Source of the DNA: Immundisolibacterales bacterium
GTDB taxonomy: Bacteria > Pseudomonadota > Gammaproteobacteria > HK1
Direction of reading: 5' to 3'
DNA length: 64,000 nt
Assembly (NCBI GenBank): GCA_026712715.1
Contig: JAPOPW010000038.1
Location: 1-64,000 of the forward strand
Within the stretch, counting starts at the first letter, position 1. Each line of letters begins with the position of its first letter. The position numbers were made by a program, and so were the translations under genes. This document shows positions 52,126-61,524 of the stretch, in pieces. The notes under the pieces were generated by a model that was not told where the DNA came from, made no database searches, and saw only the letters and a list, made by a program, of their open reading frames with translations.

Positions 52126-52545
52126 TCAGTCCGAATCGCGCTGACAGTCGGTGCACACCCCGTAGATGATGAGGCTGTGGTCGGTCATCGAGAAGCCGGC
52201 GTCGGCCGCGATCTTGCGCTGGCGCCGCTCGATCGTCTCGTCGACGAACTCCGTCACCCGGCTGCAGCGGACGCACACGAGGTGGTCGTGATGCTCGCCG
52301 GCGGCCAGCTCGAAGACCGCCGAGCCGCCGTCGAAGTTGTGACGGATGACGAGGCCGGCCTGCTCGAACTGGGTCAGCACCCGGTACACGGTCGCGAGGC
52401 CAATCGACTCTCCACCCGCGCGAAGCCGCCCGTAGACGTCCTCCGCGGTGACGTGCAGGTCGCTGCTGTCTTCGAGAATCTCGAGGATCCGAAGCCGCGG
52501 CAAGGTCGCCTTCAGCCCTGCGCGCTTGAGGTCGGCGCTCTGCAC
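52126..52545 (-). CDS. fur: Ferric uptake regulator
   Basis: A 139-residue Fur protein. The DNA-binding domain has GLKATLPRLRILEILEDSSDLHVTAEDVYGRL and GLATVYRVLTQFEQAGLVIRHNFDGG. The metal site has EHHDHLVCVRC and CTDC. The GTG at 52545 with GAGGAGAA upstream gives the usual length; the frame is open much further but overlaps the divergent permease gene. It lies back to back with an iron-type ABC permease gene, suggesting it controls that operon. Distinguished from zur at 17733 by context and sequence. Confidence 0.94.
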   Translation of the reverse strand: MQSADLKRAGLKATLPRLRILEILEDSSDLHVTAEDVYGRLRAGGESIGLATVYRVLTQFEQAGLVIRHNFDGGSAVFELAAGEHHDHLVCVRCSRVTEFVDETIERRQRKIAADAGFSMTDHSLIIYGVCTDCQRDSD

Positions 52546-52895
52546 GAGCCGTTCTCCTCGGGACGCGAGTTGCGGCGGAAAGGTTGACACCGGGGGGGGG
52601 CGAGCGCAAGTCGGGAATCGCGTTGCGAATGTGAATTCGTCTCGTTTACACTCGCCTTCCCCTGTTTCCGGGAAGCGAACCTCCCGGCCGGCACGCCCGT
52701 GCGCACCGTGCGCGCTCAACCGTCGGTGGTGGTGGTGGTCGCGGTATCCGAAACGCGCTGGAAGACGCGGGCCGAGTTGCCAATCGAATCTGAACCGAAG
52801 CCGTTCCCGGGGCATGCGCCGGGCCGGGCCGGCGCCTCCGGAGTGGCGCGGCGCCCACCGGCGCACCCGCCTTGTCCATCCGGGCGGCGACCGGC
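52546..52895. promoter_or_regulatory. Divergent fur/iron-permease intergenic region with CGAAT-N4-ATTCG inverted repeat
   Basis: 350 bases between the divergent starts of fur and the ABC permease. The inverted repeat CGAAT (52626-52630), 4 nt, ATTCG (52635-52639) lies in the only AT-richer patch and is a candidate metalloregulator site. It does not closely match the classical Fur box. A run of ten G residues occurs near 52594. No gene is recognised. Confidence 0.35.
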
Positions 52896-54575
52896 ATGAC
52901 GGTGTTCGCCGCTGCCGCTCGCCGGGCCGCGTGGCCGTCCATCGACGGCTGGACGGCGGCGGCCCTTGCCGTCGCGGCGCTCGTCGCGGTGCCGCTCGCC
53001 TCGATTGCGTACCGCGCCCTCGATCCGTCCGACGACACCCTCTCGCACCTGGCCGCCACCGTTCTCCCCGTCTACGTCTCGAACACGCTGTGGCTGATGC
53101 TGGGGGTCGGTCTGGGGACCGTGGTCATCGGGTCCAGCACCGCCTGGCTCGTGACCATGTACCGTTTCCCGGGGCGCCGGATCCTGTCCTGGGCGCTTCT
53201 CCTTCCGCTCGCGGTCCCGAGCTACGTCCTCGCCTTCGTGGTTACCGACCAGCTCGAGTACGCGGGTCCGGTCCAGGCCGCCCTGCGCGAGCTGTTCGGA
53301 TGGGCTTCCGCCCGTGACTACCGCTTCCCCGAGATCCGGTCCCTCGGCGGCGCGATTGTCGTGCTCTCGCTCGTACTCTATCCGTACGTGTACCTGCTCG
53401 CCCGGGCCGCGTTCACCGAACAGTGCTTCTGCCTTTTCGAGGCGAGCCGCACCCTCGGCCGCGGTCCGCTGCCGAGCTTCCTGCGCGTCGCCCTCCCGAT
53501 GGCGCGGCCCGGCATCGCGGTCGGGGTGGCGCTCGCGCTCATGGAGACCCTGAACGAGTTCGGCACCGTCGAATTCTTCGCGGTTCCGACCCTTACGGCC
53601 GGGATCTTCGACGTATGGCTCAACATGGACAGCCCCGCCGGGGCGTCCCAGCTCGCGGTCGCCCTCGTCGCCTTCACCCTCGTTCTGCTCGCCGTCGAAC
53701 GCCGGGCCCGCCATCGCGGCCGCGTCCACGCCACCACCACGCGGGTGAGGGGACTTCCGGAATACCCGCTCGCGCGCGGCGCCGCCCTCGCGGCCCTTCT
53801 GTGGTGCGCCCTTCCCGTGCTGCTCGGGTTCGTGCTCCCGGCCGCGGTGCTCGCCGGCTACGCGATCGAGTTCCACGACGCGGCGTTGGGGCACGAATAC
53901 CTCGCCTTCGCGGGAAACAGCCTCCGGCTCGCGGCGGCCGCCGCCGTCGTCACCACCGCCCTCGGCCTCGTCCTCGCTTACGGCGTACGGCTCTCGCGGC
54001 ACCCCGGGATGCGCGCAATGGCGGAGGCGGCCACCGTCGGTTACGCGGTTCCGGGGGCGGTGCTGGCGGTCGGCCTCCTCTATCCGCTCGGCGCGCTCGA
54101 CAATTCGGTGGACGCGGTCGCGCGCGAGCTGTTCGGTATTTCCACGGGTCTCCTGCTGAGCGGGACGATCGCGGGGCTCGTGCTCGGTTACTCGGCCCGG
54201 TTCATGTCGCTCTCCTACCGGACCCTCGATGCCGGCCTGGAACGCGTCACCCCGAGCATCGAAGGTGCCTCGCGGACCCTCGGAGCGGGACCCGGCGCTA
54301 CGCTTCGGCGCATCCACTCGCCCCTCATCCGTCCGAGCCTGCTCGTCGCGGCCTTGCTCGTGTTCGTCGACACGATGAAGGAGCTGCCGCTCACCCTGCT
54401 CATGCGGCCGTTCGATTTCGAGACCCTCGCGACCTTCGTCTACCAGCTCGCGTCGGACGAGCTGCTCGAGGAGTGCGCGCTCGGAGCGCTCACCATCGTG
54501 GCCGCCGGGGTTCTTCCCGTCGCGGTCATCAGCCGCACCATCGCGCGCTCGCGGCCCGGCCACCACCCCGGTTGA
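52896..54575 (+). CDS. Iron(III)-type ABC transporter permease (FbpB-like)
   Basis: A 559-residue inner-membrane permease with about 12 helices in two homologous halves, each with an EAA-type loop: EASRTLGRGPLPSFLRVALPMARPGIAVG in the first and EGASRTLGAGPGATLRRIHSPLIRPSLLVA in the second. This double-permease layout is typical of the FbpB/SfuB ferric-iron family; LLPLAVPSYVLAFVVTD is a further hallmark. The first ATG in frame (52896) has a poor ribosome site; a TTG at 52872 is possible. The ATPase gene follows 26 nt downstream. No periplasmic binding protein gene is adjacent. Confidence 0.88.
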   Translation: MTVFAAAARRAAWPSIDGWTAAALAVAALVAVPLASIAYRALDPSDDTLSHLAATVLPVYVSNTLWLMLGVGLGTVVIGSSTAWLVTMYRFPGRRILSWALLLPLAVPSYVLAFVVTDQLEYAGPVQAALRELFGWASARDYRFPEIRSLGGAIVVLSLVLYPYVYLLARAAFTEQCFCLFEASRTLGRGPLPSFLRVALPMARPGIAVGVALALMETLNEFGTVEFFAVPTLTAGIFDVWLNMDSPAGASQLAVALVAFTLVLLAVERRARHRGRVHATTTRVRGLPEYPLARGAALAALLWCALPVLLGFVLPAAVLAGYAIEFHDAALGHEYLAFAGNSLRLAAAAAVVTTALGLVLAYGVRLSRHPGMRAMAEAATVGYAVPGAVLAVGLLYPLGALDNSVDAVARELFGISTGLLLSGTIAGLVLGYSARFMSLSYRTLDAGLERVTPSIEGASRTLGAGPGATLRRIHSPLIRPSLLVAALLVFVDTMKELPLTLLMRPFDFETLATFVYQLASDELLEECALGALTIVAAGVLPVAVISRTIARSRPGHHPG

Positions 54576-54601
54576 CGGACCGGCGGGCGGCGTAGCGGTC
54601 C

Positions 54602-55696
54602 ATGTCGGGCCTGGCATTCGAAGGCGTATCCCACCGCTACGGCTCCCTCCTCGCCGTCGATTCGGTGGAGCTCGCGGTCCGGCCCGGAGAGACCGTCTGC
54701 CTTCTCGGCCCTTCCGGCTGCGGCAAGAGCACGCTGCTGCGGCTCGCCGCGGGGCTCGAAGAGCTCCAGACCGGGCGGATAGAGATCGGCGGCCGGGCGG
54801 TGGCGGCGGCCGGAGCGCGGTCCAGGGTGCCGCCCGAGGAGCGAAGTGTCGGGCTCGTGTTCCAGGACTATGCCCTGTTCCCCCACCTCACCGTCCTCGA
54901 GAACATCCGCTACGGTCTGCCCGGGGGGCGGTCGGGCGGCAAGGATCGTGCGCGCCGGGCCCTCGCGGAGCTCGGCATGAGCGATCTCGCCGAGCGGTAT
55001 CCGCACGCCCTGTCCGGAGGGCAGCAGCAACGGGTGGCGCTCCTGCGGGCGCTCGTTCCCAGGCCGCGGGTGATGCTCCTCGACGAGCCTTTCTCCACCC
55101 TGGACGAGCACCTGCGGCACGAGGTGCGAATGGAGACGATGAACCTCCTCGCCGGGAGCGGCGCGGTGACCGTGCTGGTGACCCACGACGCCGAGGAGGC
55201 GATGCTGCTCGGCGATCGGATCGTGGTGATGCAGGCCGGGCGGATCGTGCAGGATGCGTCGCCGGGCGAGGTCTACGCCCGACCTTCGAACCTCTTCACG
55301 GCCCGGTTGTTCGGCCCCCTCAACCTCTTTGAAGGAACCGTCCGTGGAGGGCTGGTCGAGACGCCCCTCGGCCCGGTCGAAGCCGTCGGGTTCGCGGATT
55401 CGAGCCGGGTGTCCGTGGCGGTCCGGGCGGACGGAATCGAGCTCGTGAGCACCGCCTCGGTGCCCACCGATTGCGCTCGCGTGCGGGTTCGCTCGGTTCG
55501 CCGGCTAGGCGCCTGGACGCTCGTGCTGATGACCCCGGGCGACGTCACCCGCGAAGCGCTCGGAGCGGGCGAGGCGCTGCGGGAAACGGTTCTCGAGGCG
55601 CGCGTTCCGGGTGGCGCGGAGCTCATCGCGGGGGACGTGTACGCAGTCCGGACGCGACCCGAGAAGGCGTTCGTGTTCGCGGCCGGAAGCGGCTGA
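54602..55696 (+). CDS. Iron(III)/spermidine-type ABC transporter ATP-binding protein (FbpC-like)
   Basis: A 364-residue ABC ATPase. Walker A is GPSGCGKST, signature LSGGQQQRVALLRAL, Walker B VMLLDEPFSTLDEHL and H-loop VTHDAEEAM. VPPEERSVGLVFQDYALFPHLTVLENIRYG is typical of the FbpC/PotA group. A C-terminal regulatory (TOBE/FbpC-like) domain spans about 240-364. It pairs with the preceding double permease; with Fur next door, ferric iron is the likely cargo, though the family also handles other cations and polyamines. Confidence 0.88.
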   Translation: MSGLAFEGVSHRYGSLLAVDSVELAVRPGETVCLLGPSGCGKSTLLRLAAGLEELQTGRIEIGGRAVAAAGARSRVPPEERSVGLVFQDYALFPHLTVLENIRYGLPGGRSGGKDRARRALAELGMSDLAERYPHALSGGQQQRVALLRALVPRPRVMLLDEPFSTLDEHLRHEVRMETMNLLAGSGAVTVLVTHDAEEAMLLGDRIVVMQAGRIVQDASPGEVYARPSNLFTARLFGPLNLFEGTVRGGLVETPLGPVEAVGFADSSRVSVAVRADGIELVSTASVPTDCARVRVRSVRRLGAWTLVLMTPGDVTREALGAGEALRETVLEARVPGGAELIAGDVYAVRTRPEKAFVFAAGSG

Positions 55697-55747
55697 CCGC
55701 AGGTCCGGCCCGATACCTCTCCCGACGGACCCGTTCCCGGCGCCGGC

Positions 55748-56929
55748 CTACCGCGGCGCGGGAACGCCGTAGACGTCCGCGTCGGGGTGGAACGCGAGCC
55801 AGGCGAACGCGAAGTGCTCGCCCCGCGAGAGCGGCTCGAGGCGGGTACCCGCGAGCGGACCTTCCACCGCCTCGCCGAAGAGGTTCCAGAGCGAGCCGGT
55901 GGCGGTGTCGGCGACCCTTCCGTCGCGAACTTCGAACTCGAGGACGCGATTCGCGGCCCGGCGCGAGAAGGCGGCGGCGGACGGGATCCGGCGTGAATTC
56001 GCGATGCGCGACTGGTCGAGGGCGGACAGGGTCCCTTCGCGGCTCATCACCACCACCGGCGCGCCCCCCACCTCGTCGTTGATGACGGGCTCGTCCGCGA
56101 ATGCGCCGAACGGATAGATGCGTTCGGCTCCGCCGGCCGCGACGTGCAGCACCCGCTCCATCGCGGGAAGACGCGGGTCCGGGGTTTCCCTGAACAGGAA
56201 CGGCTGCGTGGAGGAATCGTATCCCGCGTAGGGGTTCGAGCCGTAGGCCCGCGAGTGTCCGGTCTCGCGCGAAAGCACCGATCCCTCGGGGAACGCGGTC
56301 CGAAACTCGTTCCAGGCGACGATGCCGGCCGGCAGCCGGACGAGCACCGCCCCGGCGTGCGCCCCGATGATGCCGGTGCCGGTGAGCTGCTGCCACCAGG
56401 TCTCCGTCTGCCGGTCGTACATCACGAGATCGCTCAGCCGCAGCCGCCCGGTCGTGCCGAAGTCGAGGGTGTCGCCGTCGATGCGCCGATCGAAGGCGAT
56501 CGCGGAGTTGCACAGGGGGCAGAACGTCACCGCGATGGGCGTGCCGCCAAGCACGTCGTTCGCGATCTCGTGCCAGATGAGGATCTGGAGCGGGTATGCC
56601 CGGGCCTCCCCGCCGATCTCGATCGCGATTACGGGCTCGTCCGGATCGAGCCACCCGCCCGCCTCCTCGACGGTGACGTAGCGGGGATCGTCGACGGCCG
56701 GGATGCCGTCCTTCGGCGGCCCCCCCGACATGATCTCGGCGAAGTCGACGATTCGGTTGTCGAAATCGGTCTTCGGGAATTCCCGGGTGGGAAACTGTCC
56801 GTGCGCGATTCCGGTGGACATCGCGAGCAGGGCGCCGGCCAGCACGAGGACGGCCGCGCGAAAGGCCGCCGGACCGTGTCGGCCGGCGGGGCGGGGCGGC
56901 GAGAGTCCGATTCGGGTCGATGCGTTCAT
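55748..56929 (-). CDS. DUF3179-family secreted protein
   Basis: A 393-residue exported protein with a signal sequence (hydrophobic stretch about 25-42, ending near IAHGQ). The DUF3179 hallmark is visible: EARAYPLQILIWHEIANDVLGGTPIAVTFCPLCNSAIAFDR, then TGRLRLSDLVMYDRQTETWWQQLTG and GSNPYAGYDSSTQPFLF. The CPLC pair could bind metal or form a disulfide. The biochemical role of the family is not established. It is convergent with the FbpC-like gene. Confidence 0.87.
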   Translation of the reverse strand: MNASTRIGLSPPRPAGRHGPAAFRAAVLVLAGALLAMSTGIAHGQFPTREFPKTDFDNRIVDFAEIMSGGPPKDGIPAVDDPRYVTVEEAGGWLDPDEPVIAIEIGGEARAYPLQILIWHEIANDVLGGTPIAVTFCPLCNSAIAFDRRIDGDTLDFGTTGRLRLSDLVMYDRQTETWWQQLTGTGIIGAHAGAVLVRLPAGIVAWNEFRTAFPEGSVLSRETGHSRAYGSNPYAGYDSSTQPFLFRETPDPRLPAMERVLHVAAGGAERIYPFGAFADEPVINDEVGGAPVVVMSREGTLSALDQSRIANSRRIPSAAAFSRRAANRVLEFEVRDGRVADTATGSLWNLFGEAVEGPLAGTRLEPLSRGEHFAFAWLAFHPDADVYGVPAPR

Positions 56930-57074
56930 CTTCTGGCTCCGGGTATCTTTCGACAGGCTGCCGGCGGGCGCTCTCGGGCCGGGTGGCTGGGGGAGGTCTT
57001 CCCGGGGCGCGTTCCCTTCGGTTGCGCTGTACCGACGCGAACCGGGGCCACGCGCACCGGGGACGAAGACCCGT

Positions 57075-58319
57075 TCAGGCCGCCGGTCGCACGCGCGAAG
57101 CGGCGAGGCCGGGCACCCGTCCGGCCGGCACGTGGACGAATCCGTCGAAGAGCCGGCGCTGGGTGCGCCGGACCGAAGCGTGGCCGGCGTGCCAGCTTCC
57201 GTCCGGTCCGGTCCGGCCGACCGCGGCGGCGGCCGAGATCACTCCCGACGGGGTGATGAGCCGGATGCGTCCGGGCTGGTCCGCGGACCGCGGTCCGGCC
57301 GCCCGTTCCACCAGGGTGCCCTCGATGGCGGCGGCTACCGCGAGGCCGAGCACCCCGGTCAGGGGGAGCGCGCGATGCACGTTGCTCATCGACACCATGC
57401 GCGCGGTGAGATCGCCGGCGGCGGCTTCGATCCGCTCGCCGCTCAGGGTCTGCGCCGGGCGGGGCGGGGCGACGATGCCGATCTTGGGAGCGCTCGGGAA
57501 GCGGGTCGAAGCCTCGTCCGGGGTCGCGGCGATCCCCATCGCGACCGCGGCGGCGGCGCGGATCCGTTCGAGGCGCTCCATCAGCGCATTCCGGTCGTCG
57601 AGGACGGCCGGCATCTCCGTCGCGGTGATTCCCAGGTCGCCGGCCGCGACGAAGACGAACGGATTGGCTGCGTCGACCATGGAGACGGCAACCGTTCCGG
57701 CCTCCCCGGCCGCGAGGGTGTCGATCGGGTTGCCGGTGGGGAGCAGCGCTCCGGTGGCCGCGCCGCCCGGTTCCAGGAACTCGAGATCGACCGGCGCCCC
57801 GGTCCCCGAGACCCCCGGGATCTCGGTGTCCCCTTCGACCGCCGCCGCGCCGTCGCGCACCGGGAAGCGGGAACGGATGAGCTTTCCGGTGTTGGTGTTG
57901 TGGATGACGACAACGCCTTGCGGTCCGGATGTGTCCACCATGCCTTCGTCCACCGCGAACGGTCCGATGGCCGACGACATGTTTCCGCAGTTGCTGCTCC
58001 AGTCGACCTGGGGGCGGTCCACCGCGACCTGCCCGAACGTGTAGTCCACGTCCGCGTCGGCGCGCGAGGCCGGCCCGACGATGCACACCTTCGAGAGCGA
58101 CGAGATGCCGCCCCCCATGCCGTCGAGCTGCCGGCCGTAGGGGTCCGGGCTCCCGAGCGCGGCGAGGAACAGGCGTTCGCGGACCGCTTCCTCGTCGGGA
58201 AGGTGGCGGCGGTCGAACACGACCGCGTTGCTCGTGCCGCCGCGGATGAAAGCGGCGGGTATCTTCAACTGGCGCAAGGGCGGGCTCCGGCGACCTGCTT
58301 CGCGGGCGAAGTGTGCCAC
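57075..58319 (-). CDS. PrpF/4-oxalomesaconate tautomerase-family isomerase
   Basis: A 414-residue cofactor-independent isomerase of the PrpF/methylaconitate isomerase family with the duplicated diaminopimelate epimerase fold. IPAAFIRGGTSNAVVF starts the first half; VDWSSNCGNMSSAIGPFAVDEG (Cys111) and LPTGNPIDTL contain active-site residues. The start is a GTG at 58319 and the first 16 residues are not conserved-looking, so the true start may be slightly later. It is divergent from the tandem CaiB gene. Likely substrates are unsaturated tricarboxylates or dicarboxylates. Confidence 0.88.
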   Translation of the reverse strand: MAHFAREAGRRSPPLRQLKIPAAFIRGGTSNAVVFDRRHLPDEEAVRERLFLAALGSPDPYGRQLDGMGGGISSLSKVCIVGPASRADADVDYTFGQVAVDRPQVDWSSNCGNMSSAIGPFAVDEGMVDTSGPQGVVVIHNTNTGKLIRSRFPVRDGAAAVEGDTEIPGVSGTGAPVDLEFLEPGGAATGALLPTGNPIDTLAAGEAGTVAVSMVDAANPFVFVAAGDLGITATEMPAVLDDRNALMERLERIRAAAAVAMGIAATPDEASTRFPSAPKIGIVAPPRPAQTLSGERIEAAAGDLTARMVSMSNVHRALPLTGVLGLAVAAAIEGTLVERAAGPRSADQPGRIRLITPSGVISAAAAVGRTGPDGSWHAGHASVRRTQRRLFDGFVHVPAGRVPGLAASRVRPAA

Positions 58320-58441
58320 GGCCGCAGGTGCGCCGCCTCGGCGCGGGATTCGCAGGCGTCGTTCCGCTCCGGCCCCCGGTCGCGAGCGCCGGTCGCCCGG
58401 CCGCTATGATCGCGCTCGGATTCACGCCCGGAGGTCGGGGA

Positions 58442-61201
58442 ATGGGAATGGGGCTCGAAGGCCTGGCCGTCATCGAGATCGGCGGCGGCTTCGCTGCCTC
58501 GAGCACCGGAAAGGCGCTCGCGGACCTCGGCGCCGAGGTCGTCAAGGTAGAGCCGCCGCAAGGCGATCCGATGCGCCGCCGGGGTCTCGTTCCGGGGAGC
58601 GGGGCGGCGGACGGCGGCCCGTTCCTGCATCTCAACGCCAACAAGCGCAGCGTCGTCCTCGATCGGTCGCAGGCATCCGATCGGGTGAAGTTCGAGGGCC
58701 TCCTCGCCCGGGCGGACCTCGCCATCCGCGAAGGACACGCTCCGGACCTCGAGGACGCGGAGGTCTGGCGCGAACGCAACCCCCGGCTCGTCGTGGTCTC
58801 CATCACCCCCTTCGGTCTCACCGGCCCCCGCCGGAACTGGCGAGGGACGGAGCTTACCCTCGTGCACGCGGGCGGCTGGGGCTACATCATGCCCGGGCGC
58901 GGGGCGCCCCGGGCGTGGCCGCCGATTCGCCCGTTCGGGCACCATGCGCTCATCCAGTCCGGACTCCACGCTGCGGCGGCCGCCCTCGCCGCGTGTCGGG
59001 ACGCGCGGCGGACCGGGGTCGGCGACCACCTCGACGTCTCCGTGCAGGAGACCGTCGCCTTCCTCCTCGGCCGGCATTTCACCTCCTACGAATATGCGGG
59101 CCGCGTCGACCACCGAAGCGACCATTCCATCTACGAGCCGATGGGCTTCTACCCCTCCCGCGACGGCGAGGTGTTCATCATCTGCCCCGAACAGGCCCAG
59201 TGGGAGCGGATGGCGTCGCTCATCGGGGCGCCGGAATGGGGGTCGAGCGAGATGTTCGCGTCCCGTGACGATCGGGGCGCGCACGCGGCCGAGATCCGGG
59301 ACCGCGTTTCGGCCTGGACGCGCACGCGAACCTCCGAGGAGGTGTTTCACGCGCTGCAGGGCGTGCGGGTCGGCGCGGCACCGGTGTTCGACTATCCCCG
59401 ACTCGCCGCCCAGGAGCATCTGCGGGCACGGAGCTTCTTCGTGCCGCTCGACCACCCCGGGCGCGGACGGGTGGAGCTGCTCGGGCCGCCCTGTCGGCTC
59501 CGGCGGCGGTGGTGGCGCCTTGATCGGCCGGCGCCCGCGCTCGGTGAAGCCGTCCCTGCGGTCGAGAGTCTGTTCGCGGGGTCGGATTCGGCCGCGCGGC
59601 CCGCCACGGCCGATGATCCAGGGGGTCGCGGCGCACGTGTTCTTTCCGATGCGGAAGGCGCGAACGGGCGGCATGGAGCCGTTGCCGGCCGCGTAACGGT
59701 CCAGGGCGACCTTGCGCCCGCGCCCCGCACGATCGGTGGCGGGGCGATCGCCCCCTTCGAGAGGTCCGACGGGGAAGCGGGGGACTCCGGTGAGACGTTC
59801 GCGCCGGGCCACGGTCCGCTCCGCGGTGTACGGGTTCTCGATCTCTCGTGGGTATGGGCCGGGCCGCACTGCACCATGATCCTCGGAGCGCTCGGTGCGG
59901 AGGTGATCAAGGTGGAGTCGTCGCGACGGCTCGATCTCACCCGCCGCGCGTCGGTGTACGCCCGGGATCTCCCCCCCGGCCCGAACCGGAACGGCTATTT
60001 CAACCAGCTCGGGCAGCACAAGAAGAGCGCCGGGATCGACCTCTCGAGGCCGGAGGGCCGCGCCCTGGTGCGGCGCCTCGCGAGTCGGTGCGACGTCTTC
60101 GTCGCCAACTTCGGCACCGGGGTCCTGGAGCGCATGGGGCTCGGCCCCGACGACCTGCTGGCCGCCAATCCTGACCTGACGGTGGCGCTCGTGTCCGCCT
60201 TCGGCCAGGACGGACCGCTCCGGCTCTATACCGGATACGGCCCCCTCATCGCGCCGCTCTCCGGCGTTTCAGCCGTGACCGGCTACGCAGAGGACGGCCG
60301 CCCGCGCGACGTCAACATGGCCTACGGAGACCCGAACGGAGGGGTTCACGCGGCGCTCGCGGTCGCCGCGTCGCTGCTCGCACGCGATCTCCACGGCGAG
60401 GGCGGACAGGTGATCGACGTCGCGATGTGGGAAGCGATGATGTGCACCGCCTTCGAGGGGTGGATGAACCATGCCCTGGGGGGCGAGCCGTTCGCGCCGG
60501 CGGGCAACCGCGACCCGGAGACCGCGCCGTGCAACGTCTATCCCTGCCGCGGGGACGACCGATGGGTCGCGGTCGCGGCCGGCACGACGCAGGAGTGGGA
60601 GGCCCTGTGCGGAGCCATCGGCCGCCCGGAGCTCGCGTCCGAGCCCCGATTCGCGAGCGCGCCGGCCCGCAAGGCGCACGAGGAACAGATCGATCGCATC
60701 CTCGCGCACTGGTGCGCATCCCGGGAACGGTGGGAGGTGACGGAGCTGCTTCAGGCGGTGGGGGTTCCCGCCTTTCCAAGCGTTTCGAGCGAAGACCTCA
60801 GAAGCGATCCCCACCTCGAGGCGCGGGAGGCATTCAACACCTTCGAGCATCCGGAAGTGGGCATCAAGGCCCACTTCCGCGTCCCCTGGCGCTGGACCCG
60901 GCGCGCGAACGGCACCGGATCACGCGCGCCGTGCCTCGGCGAGCACACCGAAGAGGTGCTCGGGAACGTTCTCGGGATGAACCGGGACGAGATCGCGGAC
61001 CTTCGCGAACGGGAGGTGATCGAGTCCGCCGAGCCGGAGGGCGGCGCGGGCGAGGCCGCCGATGTGGGTCTTGCCGGCGGCGAGGCGCCACGTGGAGACG
61101 GATCGGGCGCGAGCGCTCGTCGTCGTCAGCCTTTTCCCGTCCCGTCCTCGTCGCCGTCGGGTGCGGGGTCGAAGACCACGAAGAATTGCCAGGCCAGGTA
61201 G
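58442..61201 (+). CDS. Tandem CaiB/BaiF CoA-transferase family protein, first domain probably inactive
   Basis: A 919-residue protein with two type III CoA-transferase domains (about 1-385 and 458-860) joined by a low-complexity linker. The second domain starts PLRGVRVLDLSWVWAGPHCTMILGALGAEVIKVES and keeps the catalytic Asp (Asp630 in YGDPNGGVHAAL). In the first, counting back from the conserved GVGDHLDVSVQ strand, the position is Leu170 in HHALIQSG, so the nucleophile seems lost. The ATG at 58442 has GGAGG at 7 nt. The last ~55 residues are low-complexity and overlap the convergent small membrane gene, hinting at read-through or a late frameshift. Presumed role: moving CoA between organic acids; substrates unknown. 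Confidence 0.85.
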   Translation: MGMGLEGLAVIEIGGGFAASSTGKALADLGAEVVKVEPPQGDPMRRRGLVPGSGAADGGPFLHLNANKRSVVLDRSQASDRVKFEGLLARADLAIREGHAPDLEDAEVWRERNPRLVVVSITPFGLTGPRRNWRGTELTLVHAGGWGYIMPGRGAPRAWPPIRPFGHHALIQSGLHAAAAALAACRDARRTGVGDHLDVSVQETVAFLLGRHFTSYEYAGRVDHRSDHSIYEPMGFYPSRDGEVFIICPEQAQWERMASLIGAPEWGSSEMFASRDDRGAHAAEIRDRVSAWTRTRTSEEVFHALQGVRVGAAPVFDYPRLAAQEHLRARSFFVPLDHPGRGRVELLGPPCRLRRRWWRLDRPAPALGEAVPAVESLFAGSDSAARPATADDPGGRGARVLSDAEGANGRHGAVAGRVTVQGDLAPAPRTIGGGAIAPFERSDGEAGDSGETFAPGHGPLRGVRVLDLSWVWAGPHCTMILGALGAEVIKVESSRRLDLTRRASVYARDLPPGPNRNGYFNQLGQHKKSAGIDLSRPEGRALVRRLASRCDVFVANFGTGVLERMGLGPDDLLAANPDLTVALVSAFGQDGPLRLYTGYGPLIAPLSGVSAVTGYAEDGRPRDVNMAYGDPNGGVHAALAVAASLLARDLHGEGGQVIDVAMWEAMMCTAFEGWMNHALGGEPFAPAGNRDPETAPCNVYPCRGDDRWVAVAAGTTQEWEALCGAIGRPELASEPRFASAPARKAHEEQIDRILAHWCASRERWEVTELLQAVGVPAFPSVSSEDLRSDPHLEAREAFNTFEHPEVGIKAHFRVPWRWTRRANGTGSRAPCLGEHTEEVLGNVLGMNRDEIADLREREVIESAEPEGGAGEAADVGLAGGEAPRGDGSGASARRRQPFPVPSSSPSGAGSKTTKNCQAR

Positions 61202-61344
61202 AGTCCCGCCGCCCCGAAGAGGATCGCCCAGAACACCGCTCCGGTCGAAACCTCCATCGCCGCCCAGGCAAGGCACACCACGGTGACCGCCACCCGGCGC
61301 CAGAGCGGACGGAAGAAGGGAGTCTGGACGTCGAACAGGCTCAT
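61126..61344 (-). CDS. Small two-helix membrane protein (DUF3329-like)
   Basis: A 72-residue protein beginning MSLFDVQTPFFRPLWRRVAV, with two predicted helices (VAVTVVCLAWAAMEV and AVFWAILFGAAGLYLAWQFFVVF) and an acidic tail. I recall short alphaproteobacterial proteins with this FFRPLWRR start, listed as DUF3329 or hypothetical, but could not check. Its 3' end overlaps the C-terminal tail of the tandem CaiB frame on the other strand. The pattern of hydrophobic and basic residues supports it as a real gene. Confidence 0.7.
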   Translation of the reverse strand: MSLFDVQTPFFRPLWRRVAVTVVCLAWAAMEVSTGAVFWAILFGAAGLYLAWQFFVVFDPAPDGDEDGTGKG

Positions 61345-61524
61345 GCGGGGGTCCGGTGGCCACGTTTCGCTTCATCTGACGGGCGGGGGCGTTCGGTTTC
61401 GCCCGTTCCGCCCGGGGCGGCGCGCGGCGCGCTCCGGTCGATGCCGGGCGCAGCCGGTGGTCGCGCCCGAGCCGGGCTTCGTTGAGAAGGATACGGGAAA
61501 CGCCCGCCCCGGCGCGACGCCCGG

